The notes: generated from the letters alone by a model not told the origin. 36,614 nt of DNA from Candidatus Coproplasma excrementigallinarum (GCA_018714625.1 DVNE01000039.1:1-36614), one strand, 5' to 3'. Numbered from the stretch's first letter, positions 23,575 to 32,354 are shown. Numbers and translations: made by a program.

Positions 23575-24597
23575 ATGAAAAAAATATCTTTCGGAAAATT
23601 CAACGGGCGCGAAGCCTATATCTATCAGCTCGAAACGGAATATTTCAAGGCTGGCATAGCCGACCTCGGCGCATCGCTGCAGTATGTAAAGGTAAAGTGC
23701 GGCAATAAATGGACGGACATCTGCCCCGGCTTTGACAACGCGCAGAAGTATATAGACAGCAGCTCTTACCTCGGCGCAACGGTAGGCAGGGTGGCAAACC
23801 GCATAAAGGGCGGTTCGTTCGTGCTGGAGGGCAAGCGCTATACTCTCCCCCAGAACGACGGCACAAACTGCCACCACGGCGGGCCTTTGGGGTACGATAA
23901 AAAGTTCTTTATAGCTAATCCGTGCGGCAATATGCTTGAATTAACGCTGTTCAGTCCCGATGGCGATATGGGTTTCCCGGGCGACCTCAGCCTCAAAGTG
24001 CAGTACATTGCCGATGGTCATTCGCTCATTATAAACTACTTTGCAATGAGCGATAAAACCACGCTCTGGGCGCCCACCTGCCACACCTATTTCAACCTCG
24101 AGGGCGTGCGCGGCGACGCCTCGCTCAAGGGCAATATGCTCAGAATTTACTCTAAAAGCTATACGCCGATAGGCGAGGGGATGGTACCCACGGGCGAAAT
24201 TGCCTCGGTTGTCGGCACGCCGTTCGATTTCAGCGACAAGTTCAGGGGTATAACCGAAAGAATAGGCGAAAATAACGCCCAGCTCGCGCTTGCGGGCGGG
24301 TACGACCATAACTACGTGCTGGAAGGCGAGCACGCAGCCAGCGCCTACGGCAGGGACAGCGGCATAGCGCTCGATATATATACCGATATGCCCGGCCTGC
24401 AGTTATACAGCGGAAATTTCCTCGGCGGGAATGCGGCCTGCGGCGTATTGCAGCCCCGTTCGGCATTCGCGCTCGAGGCACAGTTCTTCCCCAATTCGGC
24501 CAACATTCCGTCATTCCCTCAGCCCGTACTGCATGCCGGCGAGCATAAGCAGTACTATATCCGCTACGAGTTCGGCTGCAAGGAGCAGGAAAAGTAA
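23575..24597 (+). CDS. galM: galactose mutarotase (aldose 1-epimerase)
   Basis: This predicted 340-residue enzyme interconverts the alpha and beta anomers of galactose, supplying galactokinase with the alpha form. Key residues are His101 in NCHHGG, catalytic acid His170 in PTCHTYFNLEG, Asp244 in GGYDHNYVL, and catalytic base Glu301 in ALEAQFFPNSAN. The length matches the family. It follows galK by 22 bases and has only a weak ribosome binding site (CGGATAAA). It completes the galT-galK-galM operon. UDP-galactose 4-epimerase (galE), needed to close the cycle, is not in the window. Confidence 0.94.
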   Translation: MKKISFGKFNGREAYIYQLETEYFKAGIADLGASLQYVKVKCGNKWTDICPGFDNAQKYIDSSSYLGATVGRVANRIKGGSFVLEGKRYTLPQNDGTNCHHGGPLGYDKKFFIANPCGNMLELTLFSPDGDMGFPGDLSLKVQYIADGHSLIINYFAMSDKTTLWAPTCHTYFNLEGVRGDASLKGNMLRIYSKSYTPIGEGMVPTGEIASVVGTPFDFSDKFRGITERIGENNAQLALAGGYDHNYVLEGEHAASAYGRDSGIALDIYTDMPGLQLYSGNFLGGNAACGVLQPRSAFALEAQFFPNSANIPSFPQPVLHAGEHKQYYIRYEFGCKEQEK

Positions 24598-24746
24598 AGT
24601 TTTTTAGGCCGCATATGCGCCTGCAAATGCTGTTCAATCGCTGATATGTGCGGCTGAATACAGTTTTAGGGCGGGCATTGCCTGCACGGCTTCTAAGCAA
24701 TCTGACGCGGCTTAATTGCGATTTTGAGCGGCTGACAAAAAAATTA

Positions 24747-24781
24747 CACCGCCGCAGGGCTGCGGCGGTGCGGTATTTTTT
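24747..24781 (+). terminator. terminator after the gal operon, abutting the next start codon
   Basis: CACCGCCGCAG and CTGCGGCGGTG form a long stem with a very short loop, followed by CGGTATTTTTT. The T-run ends immediately before the ATG of the next gene, occupying the place where its ribosome binding site should be. The rest of the 24598-24746 gap contains two loose copies of the GCATATGCGCC-type repeat (near 24608 and 24642). Confidence 0.75.
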
Positions 24782-25792
24782 ATGAATATTCTTGTAACGG
24801 GCGGGGCGGGCTTTATAGGCAGCAATTTTGTAAATTATATGCTCGCCGAATACCCCGAACACCGCATAATATGCTTTGATAAACTCACATATGCGGGCAA
24901 TCTTTCCAACCTTGCGGCGGCGTTTTCAAATCCGCGTTTTTGCTTTGTAAAGGGCGATATCTGCGATACCGTGGCGGTAGAGGAGGTGTTTAAGCGTTAC
25001 TCTCCGCAAATTGTGGTCAATTTTGCCGCCGAAAGTCACGTGGATAACTCCATAAAGAGCCCTGAAGTCTGCATTAAAACAAACGTATGCGGCACACAGA
25101 CGCTGCTGGATGCCTGCGTAAGGCATGGCGTGCGCTTCCATCAGATTTCCACAGACGAGGTGTACGGTGACGCCGCTGACGGGAAATTTGCGCCTTTTTG
25201 CGAGGACGCACCCTTAAGGCCGTCCAGTCCATACTCGGCATCCAAGGCGGCGGCAGACCTGTTGGTCGGGGCATATTGCCGCACCTACGGGCTTTTTGCC
25301 ACAATTACGCGCTGTTCTAACAACTACGGCCCGTACCAGTTTCCTGAAAAATTCATACCGCGCGCCATAACCTGCGCGTTAGCCGACAGCCCCGTGCCGG
25401 TCTACGGCAGCGGTCAGAATGTGCGCGACTGGCTGGCGGTGGAGGATAACTGCAGGGCAATCTGCCTTGTGCTCTGGCGGGGAGAACGCGGCGGTATATA
25501 CAATGTGGGCGGAGGTTGCAGTCTTGCAAATACCGAGCTTGCAAAAAAGATACTCACCCTTCTCGGCAAGCCTCTCTCTCTTGTCAGTTTCGTGCAGGAC
25601 AGACCGGGGCACGACGTGCGCTATTCCATAAATTCTTCAAAACTGCGTGCGCTTGGCTGGCAGCCTCGCGTGCCGTTTGAGGAGGGCATTGCCCGTACTG
25701 TTGCCTGGTACAAAGATAATGCCGCGTGGCTTGGTCTGATTTCAAGCGGAAAGTACCGCAAGCTTTCGCCTGAAGATTTTACCCGCGGCTGA
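24782..25792 (+). CDS. rfbB: dTDP-glucose 4,6-dehydratase
   Basis: This predicted 336-residue extended short-chain dehydrogenase should convert dTDP-glucose to dTDP-4-keto-6-deoxyglucose, the second step toward dTDP-rhamnose and other deoxysugars. It has the NAD-binding VTGGAGFIGSN, the active-site ISTDEVYGD (Thr124, Asp125, Glu126), YSASKAAAD (Tyr151, Lys155), and the RfbB-type stretch RCSNNYGPYQFPEKFIP; these distinguish it from GalE. QDRPGHDVRYSI near the C-terminus is also typical. The start is fixed by the fold (MNILVTGG), yet no Shine-Dalgarno sequence precedes it because a terminator hairpin sits there. The usual rfbA, rfbC and rfbD partners are absent nearby. A role in cell-surface polysaccharide is likely. 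Confidence 0.92.
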   Translation: MNILVTGGAGFIGSNFVNYMLAEYPEHRIICFDKLTYAGNLSNLAAAFSNPRFCFVKGDICDTVAVEEVFKRYSPQIVVNFAAESHVDNSIKSPEVCIKTNVCGTQTLLDACVRHGVRFHQISTDEVYGDAADGKFAPFCEDAPLRPSSPYSASKAAADLLVGAYCRTYGLFATITRCSNNYGPYQFPEKFIPRAITCALADSPVPVYGSGQNVRDWLAVEDNCRAICLVLWRGERGGIYNVGGGCSLANTELAKKILTLLGKPLSLVSFVQDRPGHDVRYSINSSKLRALGWQPRVPFEEGIARTVAWYKDNAAWLGLISSGKYRKLSPEDFTRG

Positions 25793-25881
25793 GCGTTGTA
25801 AAAACGTCGCCTCAGGGGTATCTATTAACTTTGTATATAGTACGAAGTGCTTTTTTTTATCGTCAATTTGTATGGTAACAG

Positions 25882-25912
25882 GCCGCGCTTAAAGCGCGGC
25901 TATTTTTTATTT
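25882..25912 (+). terminator. intrinsic terminator after rfbB
   Basis: GCCGCGC-TTAAA-GCGCGGC is a 7-bp stem (extendable inward) followed by TATTTTTTATTT, about 90 bases past the rfbB stop. Confidence 0.9.
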
Positions 25913-25992
25913 AATTGATATTTTTAAGCGTGCGCGATTTATACGCGCGCGTGCGCGCACATTTTTAAATTTGTCGTTTTTTAAATTTTGTC

Positions 25993-26022
25993 TTGACGGC
26001 TGAGCGCGGTATATATTATAAT
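25993..26022 (+). promoter_or_regulatory. promoter of the short-chain dehydrogenase gene
   Basis: TTGACG, an 18-base spacer and TATAAT. Transcription would begin near 26029, past the first listed ATG at 26025, which argues for the later start at 26061. Confidence 0.8.
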
Positions 26023-26060
26023 GAATGTGCGACATTGTTTTTCGGAGTAAACTTTCAGAA

Positions 26061-26858
26061 ATGCATTCTGATTTTAAGGATAAAGTAGTGGTGGTTACGG
26101 GCGCTACGGCTGGCATAGGTCTTGCCGCGGCGCGGATGTTTAAAGATGGCGGAGCAAAGGTTGTCTGCGTGGCGCGCAGGCACAGCGAGGAATTTTTCAG
26201 CGTTCAGGCGGACGTCTCTGACTGCGAGCAGGTTCGTGCCGCCGTCGAACAAATTTTAAGCACATTCGGCAGGATAGACGTACTTGTCAACAATGCCGGC
26301 TGCGGCATCTCTGGCGCGGTGGAGGATACAACCGAAAAAGACGCCCGCGCGCTCTTCAATGTGGACTTTTTCGGTGCGCTGTTCATGATTCAGCAGTGTG
26401 TTCCGGCAATGCGTTCGGGCGGCGGCGGAACTATTATAAACGTAAGCTCTGTTGCGGCAGAACTTGCAATACCCTTCCAGGCCTTCTATTCGGCCGCCAA
26501 GGCTGCCATACTTTCGCTGTCCAAAGCGCTCCGAAACGAGGTTGCGCCGTTCAATATAAAGGTGACGGCCGTGCTTCCAGGTGACGTCAGGACGGATTTT
26601 ACTTCTGCGCGCAAAAAGAACGCAGCAGACAGCGCGGCATACGGCGACAGGGTTGCTCGCTCGGTTGCCGTGATGGAGGGGGACGAGCGGCACGGCATGC
26701 CGCCCGAGCTGATTGCCCGCACGATAGTAAAGCTCGCTGCGCGCAAAAATCCACCCGTAAGCGTGGCAGGCGGGGCAAAGTACAAGCTCTTTCTTCTGCT
26801 TAACAGACTGCTGCCGCAGCGGCTTGTGAGCTTTATAATAGGCAAAATGTACGGCTGA
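26061..26858 (+). CDS. short-chain dehydrogenase/reductase
   Basis: This predicted 265-residue classical SDR should use NAD(P)H to interconvert a hydroxyl and a carbonyl group. It carries the cofactor motif TGATAGIG (13-20), NNAG (77-80), catalytic Ser130 in NVSSVAA, and Tyr143 with Lys147 in YSAAK. LPGDVRTDF follows where the substrate loop begins, and the C-terminus has a hydrophobic, basic segment (KYKLFLLLNRLLPQRLVSFII) suggesting membrane association. ATG 26061 is chosen because the promoter would start the mRNA after the ATG at 26025; CGGAG lies 13 bases upstream, rather far. The substrate is unknown; lipid or sterol-like reductases are possible in view of the hydrophobic C-terminus. 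Confidence 0.88.
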   Translation: MHSDFKDKVVVVTGATAGIGLAAARMFKDGGAKVVCVARRHSEEFFSVQADVSDCEQVRAAVEQILSTFGRIDVLVNNAGCGISGAVEDTTEKDARALFNVDFFGALFMIQQCVPAMRSGGGGTIINVSSVAAELAIPFQAFYSAAKAAILSLSKALRNEVAPFNIKVTAVLPGDVRTDFTSARKKNAADSAAYGDRVARSVAVMEGDERHGMPPELIARTIVKLAARKNPPVSVAGGAKYKLFLLLNRLLPQRLVSFIIGKMYG

Positions 26859-26910
26859 AAGGCTTTATGCAGACGCGCTGCACACCGTCCGAAAGGGGCA
26901 GGGTATAATA

Positions 26911-26932
26911 TGCAATGTATGCGCCGCGCAAT
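26911..26932 (+). repeat. dispersed TGCAATATATGCGCC-type repeat unit
   Basis: This 22-base unit matches the fourth copy of the array at 5004-5025 at 20 of 22 positions, 22 kb away. It lies in the gap between the dehydrogenase and the oppA promoter. The remainder of 26933-27038 is AT-rich with no gene. Confidence 0.6.
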
Positions 26933-27038
26933 AAATATGATTGGATAATTTATACATTTATAAATTGTGATTATACAAACTATAAGAATTTTTTATGTTA
27001 AAATGGGGTGAAAAAAGCTGAACAATAAGGGTAATTTG

Positions 27039-27067
27039 TTGACAAAATAAACTAAAGCGGGTAAAAT
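27039..27067 (+). promoter_or_regulatory. promoter of the opp operon
   Basis: TTGACA, a 17-base spacer and TAAAAT, a near-perfect sigma-A promoter. It predicts a start near 27074 and a leader of about 150 bases. Confidence 0.85.
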
Positions 27068-27092
27068 AAACGTAACTTAAAGGCGGAGGGCT

Positions 27093-27131
27093 AACGGGGT
27101 ACCCCGTTATTCGTGCAAGTATTGCACGAAT
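27093..27131 (+). other. paired hairpins in the oppA leader
   Basis: AACGGGGTACCCCGTT (27093-27108) is a 16-base perfect palindrome. It is followed directly by ATTCGTGCAA-GT-A-TTGCACGAAT (27109-27131), a 10-bp stem. Both fall just after the predicted transcription start. No T-run follows. They may stabilise the 5' end of a highly expressed mRNA or bind a regulator such as a CodY-independent repressor; neither is proven. Confidence 0.55.
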
Positions 27132-27226
27132 AAAACATTACTCTGTAACAACTTTACAATCCGTCTGTTAAATTTGTATAAAAAGCGTTAAGCACGCTTA
27201 AAATTTTATATGGAGGCAAATTACTC

Positions 27227-29683
27227 ATGAACAAAAGAATGAAGATCGCAACCCTGGCGGTTGCAGCCGTAATGGTTTCTTCCGTAGCATTGTTCGCAGC
27301 GGGCTGCGGTAAGAAGACAGAAGATACCGGCAGCTATACCTATCGTGAAGCCACAACATCCCTTCCCACAAACTGGAACCCTCATTCGTGGGAGTCCAAT
27401 ACAGACGGCGCTCTGATGGCGTACGTTACTTCGCCCCTCGTTGATATGTCTATCCTCAACTCTGAAGAAAAAACATATCAGTGGGTATACGAAATGGCTA
27501 CCTCGGTAAAGGATGTTACTGCGGCAAACCAGACCGACCTTACAAAGTATGGCGTTACTCTCCCTGCAGGCCAGACGGCTTCCAATACCACTTCCGGCTA
27601 TGTATTCGAAATTGAACTGCGCGAGGGTGCGGCTTGGGAGAACGGCGAGGCTATCACAGCTGACGACTATGTATATTCTATGCAGCAGCTTGTCGATCCC
27701 GAGATGCTCAACTACCGTGCAAACCTGTATATAGCCAATGAATCGGAACTTGCAGGTGCATATAACTATTACTATTCCCTTCAGACGGAGATTTTCACCG
27801 CAGTTGCCGATCTTGGTGACTACGAAAGCATGGAGGCCGCTGTTGAAGACGGCTTGGATGTAGTTATCGATATGTGGAATTTGTGGGGTCTTCAGGGTGC
27901 GCTTGACGCAGACGGTAACGAGTGCCCTCAGTATGTATCTATAAGCAATACCACCAAATATCGTGACCCTGCAGTTGCAGAGGGTGAAGAGGGTGACTGG
28001 ATTTCGGCGTCTGAAATTTATGCTCAGAATGCAGGAATGCTTACCGTGGGCAGCGAATACGACGGCGTGTATATAGGTGTTATCGTCGAGAACGATAATA
28101 CCGATACCACCTGGGATAACGTAGGTTTCTACAAGGTAGACGACTATACCGTCCGCTATGTAACCCAGTCCTATGTTGACCTGAATACATTTATGACCAG
28201 CCTTACCTCTAACTGGCTCGTATACGAGGATCTGTATGAAGAGCTTAAGGAGACAGTTGGCGACCTTGTTGTTACCACTTACGGCACCAGCAAGGAAACT
28301 ACTATGTCTTACGGCCCCTACAAGATTGACTCCATCGATACCGGCAGGCAGATGAAGTTCTCGCAGAACGCAAACTGGTACGGATGGGACAGGGATGAGG
28401 ATGGCAAAATAGTGACCGACGATTACGGCAACTATGTTTCCACCACTGAGTTCCTTGTTGACGGCGAACATGTTCGCCAGTATATGACGACTAACATCCA
28501 GATAGACGTTATGACCGAAGATACGCAGGAGCTTGCGTTCTTCAGGGGCGAACTTACCACCTGGAATCCTCCCGCAGACCAGCTTGGCGACTATGCAATG
28601 AGCGACTATCTGTATCAGGAGGACGAGACTTACACCCTGAGCCTCTTCTTCAATACAGACCTTGACGCGCTTAAGGCTATGGACAAGGCAGGCACAAACA
28701 CCAACGGCGTTGTCGTTTCCAACTATAACTTCCGCAAAGCTATGAGCCTTGCTATAGACAGGTCAGCATTCTGCGAAGCAAGCCCCGGCTACAAGCCCGC
28801 TTATTCGCTTATGAACGAGCAGTATTACTACGATATTTACAACGACCCCAACTCTGTTTACAGATACAGCGAGCCCGCAATGCAGGCTATATGCAACCTT
28901 TACGGCGTTGAATACGGCGAAGGAACTCCTTATGCAACGCTTGAAGACGCTTACAACTCAATAACAGGCTATAATGCAACCGAGGCACACGATTTGCTTG
29001 CTAAGGCGTGCGACGAGCTTGTGGCAGCCGGTCTTTATACAAAAGGACAGCCCATCAACATCTCCATCGCCTGGTCGCAGGGTACTCTCGGTTCTGACGA
29101 CTATGCTCAGATTGCCGTTCTCAATCAAAATATCAATGCGGCTGCAAAGGATACAGGCTTCGGCACCATAACGTTTACGGCTGTAGGAAATATGCAGTCT
29201 CCTAATCCCTATGATGCAGTTCCTCAGGGCGTCTACGCAATAGGCTGCGGCGCATGGGGCGGCGCATTTCTCTATCCTTTCCGTAACTTCCAGGTATACA
29301 TGGACCCCGACCAGTACTCCATCAATGAGGCTGCTTGCTGGGATCCTACCACCGAAATGCTTACTCTCACCATCGGCGGAGAGGAAGTAACGATGACATG
29401 GCAGGCATGGTCGAACAGTATTTCTGGTTCGGGCGTATACGCACAGGCGAGCAACGAAGTTAAGCTTGAAATCACCGCTCAGCTCGAAGAGGCATACCTC
29501 AATCTTTACTACCGCATACCTATCTGCAATACGGTACTTTCCTATCTTCTCAGCCAGCAGTGCAGCTACTATACAGAGAATTACCACGTTCTCTACGGCT
29601 TCGGCGGACTTCGTCTTATGACCTATAACTACACCGATACCGAGTGGTTTGCTGCCATCGACGCAGGTGAAATTGAATACTGA
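27227..29683 (+). CDS. oppA: oligopeptide-binding lipoprotein (SBP family 5)
   Basis: This predicted 818-residue lipoprotein captures peptides outside the membrane for the ABC importer encoded downstream. It begins with a lysine-containing signal sequence and hydrophobic core, and a lipobox-like FAAGC places lipidated Cys27 at the mature end. Family 5 features include TSLPTNWNPHSW near the start, FEIELREGAAWENGEAITADDYVYS, and NYNFRKAMSLAIDRSAF, the usual second-lobe segment. Most OppA proteins are 540-650 residues, so it is enlarged; extra sequence seems spread between lobes (for example 165-260). GGAGG lies before the ATG. It has a strong promoter and structured leader, and a leaky-looking terminator separates it from the permeases, a common way to make excess binding protein. 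Confidence 0.93.
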   Translation: MNKRMKIATLAVAAVMVSSVALFAAGCGKKTEDTGSYTYREATTSLPTNWNPHSWESNTDGALMAYVTSPLVDMSILNSEEKTYQWVYEMATSVKDVTAANQTDLTKYGVTLPAGQTASNTTSGYVFEIELREGAAWENGEAITADDYVYSMQQLVDPEMLNYRANLYIANESELAGAYNYYYSLQTEIFTAVADLGDYESMEAAVEDGLDVVIDMWNLWGLQGALDADGNECPQYVSISNTTKYRDPAVAEGEEGDWISASEIYAQNAGMLTVGSEYDGVYIGVIVENDNTDTTWDNVGFYKVDDYTVRYVTQSYVDLNTFMTSLTSNWLVYEDLYEELKETVGDLVVTTYGTSKETTMSYGPYKIDSIDTGRQMKFSQNANWYGWDRDEDGKIVTDDYGNYVSTTEFLVDGEHVRQYMTTNIQIDVMTEDTQELAFFRGELTTWNPPADQLGDYAMSDYLYQEDETYTLSLFFNTDLDALKAMDKAGTNTNGVVVSNYNFRKAMSLAIDRSAFCEASPGYKPAYSLMNEQYYYDIYNDPNSVYRYSEPAMQAICNLYGVEYGEGTPYATLEDAYNSITGYNATEAHDLLAKACDELVAAGLYTKGQPINISIAWSQGTLGSDDYAQIAVLNQNINAAAKDTGFGTITFTAVGNMQSPNPYDAVPQGVYAIGCGAWGGAFLYPFRNFQVYMDPDQYSINEAACWDPTTEMLTLTIGGEEVTMTWQAWSNSISGSGVYAQASNEVKLEITAQLEEAYLNLYYRIPICNTVLSYLLSQQCSYYTENYHVLYGFGGLRLMTYNYTDTEWFAAIDAGEIEY

Positions 29684-29716
29684 GTTTTATTTAAAACTTT
29701 AAAATTCAAATGAATA

Positions 29717-29769
29717 TAGCCAAGGCAATGGGGGTTGTTTTTTACACTCCCATTCCTTGCTATTTTTTA
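29717..29769 (+). terminator. terminator/stem between oppA and oppB
   Basis: TAGCCAAGGCAATGGG pairs with CCCATTCCTTGCTA, a 14-bp stem with two bulged C residues, followed by TTTTTTA. The bulges may allow read-through, so the binding protein would be made in excess over the permease genes. Confidence 0.75.
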
Positions 29770-29824
29770 CTTTAAAAAAATGCCGTATTTGCGGCGTATT
29801 TTAAGCTGAACGGAGGAAAAAACC

Positions 29825-30784
29825 GTGACAAAATACATTATAAAGCGAATCCTTCTTATGCTGTTCACCTTTTTTGTAATAGTAACGATTTGCTTTATGC
29901 TTGTTAGAATGCTGCCGAGGACTTTGCCTACGGATAAAAACCTCGCGGCCATAATGGAGGCACGCTGGGAGGCGCTCGGCTATAACGAGCCGCTTCTCGT
30001 GCAGTACGGCATATATCTCAAGCTGATTTTCACACAGTGGGATTTCGGCACGTCGTGGTATGTCGATCAGCTCGAACCTGCGTGGAATGTCATTGCGGAC
30101 AGAATACTGCCCACGGTGCTTGTAAACCTCTATTCCTTTATAATATCAATACCCATAGGTCTCATTCTCGGCATACTTGCCGCAATTAAAAAGAACAAGT
30201 GGCAGGACCATACCATAAGCACGCTCGTTATGCTCTTCGTATCCATACCGGTGTACGTGTACGCATTCCTCGTGCAGTATTTGTTCTGCTTCCTGCTTGA
30301 CTGGTTCCCCCCTACGGTGAGTTCGCTTACCGACGCGGGCGGAAGCTGGTTCTCTCCTACTATGTTCTGGAGTATGATGCCTGCCGTTATCGCCCTCTCG
30401 TTCGGGCAGATAGCCGGCCTTACCAGGTTCACCAGGGCAGAGCTCACTGAAACGCTCACGTCCGACTATATGCTGCTCGCCCGCACCAAGGGCCTTAAAA
30501 AGAGCCAGGCAATAGTGCGCCACGCGCTCAAGAACGCAATGGTGCCCATACTGCCCATGATAATATCCACTTTTATCTCCATTCTGGGCGGCTCTATGAT
30601 AATCGAGCAGATATTCTCCGTCCCCGGCGTCGGACAGCTCTACATTCAGTCAATCAATCTTCGCGACTACGACGTATTCATGATGGATACCATATTCTAT
30701 ACGCTTGTCGGCCTGCTCGCAGGCATTGTGGTTGATATAAGCTACGGCTTTATCGACCCCAGAATACGAATGGGGGAGAAGTAA
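29825..30784 (+). CDS. oppB: oligopeptide ABC transporter permease OppB
   Basis: This predicted 319-residue inner-membrane permease forms one half of the peptide channel. About six membrane segments are visible, starting with KRILLMLFTFFVIVTICFMLVRMLP, the typical OppB/DppB opening. The EAA-loop that contacts the ATPases is RTKGLKKSQAIVRHALKNAMVPILP. GGSMIIEQIFSVPGVGQLYIQSI is also classic for this family. The length is normal, unlike its partners. The start is GTG with GGAGG upstream. Its stop is followed one base later by oppC, so they are coupled. Confidence 0.95.
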   Translation: MTKYIIKRILLMLFTFFVIVTICFMLVRMLPRTLPTDKNLAAIMEARWEALGYNEPLLVQYGIYLKLIFTQWDFGTSWYVDQLEPAWNVIADRILPTVLVNLYSFIISIPIGLILGILAAIKKNKWQDHTISTLVMLFVSIPVYVYAFLVQYLFCFLLDWFPPTVSSLTDAGGSWFSPTMFWSMMPAVIALSFGQIAGLTRFTRAELTETLTSDYMLLARTKGLKKSQAIVRHALKNAMVPILPMIISTFISILGGSMIIEQIFSVPGVGQLYIQSINLRDYDVFMMDTIFYTLVGLLAGIVVDISYGFIDPRIRMGEK

Positions 30785-30785
30785 T

Positions 30786-32354
30786 ATGGAAGAACTTAAA
30801 AATATCCCCAAGGAAAAATTTGAATTTGCCGACCGCAGCGATATGTCGCACGATAAGAAGTTCGACACAAAGCCGATAGGCTACTTTAAGGATGCCTTTT
30901 TGCGTTTCTGCAAAAACAAGGCCTCAGTCGTGGCGGCAATAATTATCTTTGCCATAATTTTATACGCGATAATTACTCCCCTGTGCGGAATACCTGAATT
31001 TATAGATACTACCTATGCCAAGATGGGTCCTCGCAACCTTGTGCTCAGGGAAATAGGCATTGCCACGGGTGGCTCTTCCGATAACTATAACGAAAGGTAT
31101 ATGATATACCACTATGCGCTCGGAGTTGCCGCAGAGGATGCCGAAGGCACTGGCGCAACCTGGCAGGAGGGTGTTGAGAGCTACTACCAGCCCGTACTCA
31201 GCATGAAGGAAAAGCAGGGCAGGGGCAACAATGTTACTTACGATGCCTCCGTGGACACCTATCTGGACGTCGGTTTCAGATACCGCAGCATTTCTCAGAG
31301 CGAATATAACTCTATCCGCGAGTGGGAGGAGCAGAGCGGCATTAAAGTCCTTTACCCGCTCATTGACGAAAAGAGCGGCTACTATGTTGCGCCTGCCGAC
31401 CAGAATATTACGGCCAACTACTGGTACAAGATGTCCTCAAAGTGGCAGCCCGTCAACGTTGTAAACGGCAAGGCCGAGGAAATTTCCCTTGACGACCTGC
31501 TTTCGGGTGATGCCCAGCTCGAAGACAACTATCTTCGCGACGAAAGCGGCAACCCTGTATATTATCAGTACACGGGCGGCGGCACGTCTGAAACGGCGCA
31601 GTACCGCGTGCGAGTGCTCTATTATAACTACTATGTATATCAGCACGGGTTCGAGCCGCAATATCTGTTCGGCACGGATTCGCAGGGGTACGACCTCTCG
31701 CTCAGAATGGCTCGCGGTGTTCAGCTCAGCTTGCTCATCGCCGTCTGCGTTTCGGTTATCAACCTCGTGCTCGGCGCAATATACGGCGCAATAGAGGGCT
31801 ACTACGGTGGCGCAGTCGACCTTGTGATGGAACGTATAGCTGATATACTTTCGGGCGTACCCTTCATAGTCGTGGCAACGCTCTTCCAGATACATCTGGC
31901 GGCGCAGGTGGGCGCAATACCAAGTCTGCTGTTCGCCTTTGTGCTTACGGGCTGGATAAGTACGGCCGCGCGCACCCGAACGCAGTTCTACCGCTTTAAA
32001 AATTCAGAGTACGTACTCGCTGCGCGCACGCTTGGCGCACGCGACAGACGTATTATCTGGAAGCATATATTCCCCAATTCGCTCGGCACTATAATCACTT
32101 CTTCGATACTCATCATTCCCAGCGTAATATTCTCTGAGAGTATGTTAAGCTTTTTGGGCATAGTAAACTTCGGCAGTTCCACTATGACCTCACTCGGTAC
32201 TTTACTTTCGGACGCGGCAAGCATCTGGACGCGCTACCCTCACCTTATGGTCTTCCCTGCGATAATAATATCGCTGCTGATGATTTGCTTTAACCTGTTC
32301 GGCAACGGTCTGAGGGACGCCTTCAACCCGTCGCTGCGCGGCGTGGAGGAGTAA
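30786..32354 (+). CDS. oppC: OppC permease with large extracytoplasmic insertion
   Basis: This predicted 522-residue permease is about 200 residues longer than ordinary OppC. The N-terminus is cytosolic, with a first membrane segment at about 47-66. Then an extra hydrophilic stretch of about 190-200 residues (roughly 85-285) precedes the conserved LFGTDSQGYDLSLRMARG. It is rich in Tyr and Asn with repeated YY pairs. From about 310 the usual five segments follow, with EAA-loop ARTLGARDRRIIWKHIFPN and the MLSFLGI and GNGLRDAFNPSLRG signatures. The insertion should lie outside the membrane, where it could contact OppA. It starts one base after the oppB stop. Confidence 0.93.
   Translation: MEELKNIPKEKFEFADRSDMSHDKKFDTKPIGYFKDAFLRFCKNKASVVAAIIIFAIILYAIITPLCGIPEFIDTTYAKMGPRNLVLREIGIATGGSSDNYNERYMIYHYALGVAAEDAEGTGATWQEGVESYYQPVLSMKEKQGRGNNVTYDASVDTYLDVGFRYRSISQSEYNSIREWEEQSGIKVLYPLIDEKSGYYVAPADQNITANYWYKMSSKWQPVNVVNGKAEEISLDDLLSGDAQLEDNYLRDESGNPVYYQYTGGGTSETAQYRVRVLYYNYYVYQHGFEPQYLFGTDSQGYDLSLRMARGVQLSLLIAVCVSVINLVLGAIYGAIEGYYGGAVDLVMERIADILSGVPFIVVATLFQIHLAAQVGAIPSLLFAFVLTGWISTAARTRTQFYRFKNSEYVLAARTLGARDRRIIWKHIFPNSLGTIITSSILIIPSVIFSESMLSFLGIVNFGSSTMTSLGTLLSDAASIWTRYPHLMVFPAIIISLLMICFNLFGNGLRDAFNPSLRGVEE

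Noticed and set aside
24782-25792. galE (UDP-glucose 4-epimerase) to complete the gal operon
   Set aside because: STDEVYG and RCSNNYGPYQFPEK are signatures of dTDP-glucose 4,6-dehydratase rather than GalE.
25918-25965. Alternating CGCGCG/GTGCGC tract as a functional element
   Set aside because: It is a short purine-pyrimidine alternating run with no clear stem plus T-run, sitting after an adequate terminator; no specific role can be supported.
27221-28471. Long minus-strand ORF of 416 residues opposite oppA
   Set aside because: It is antisense to a clear lipoprotein gene, has no recognisable domain, and looks like a shadow caused by codon composition.
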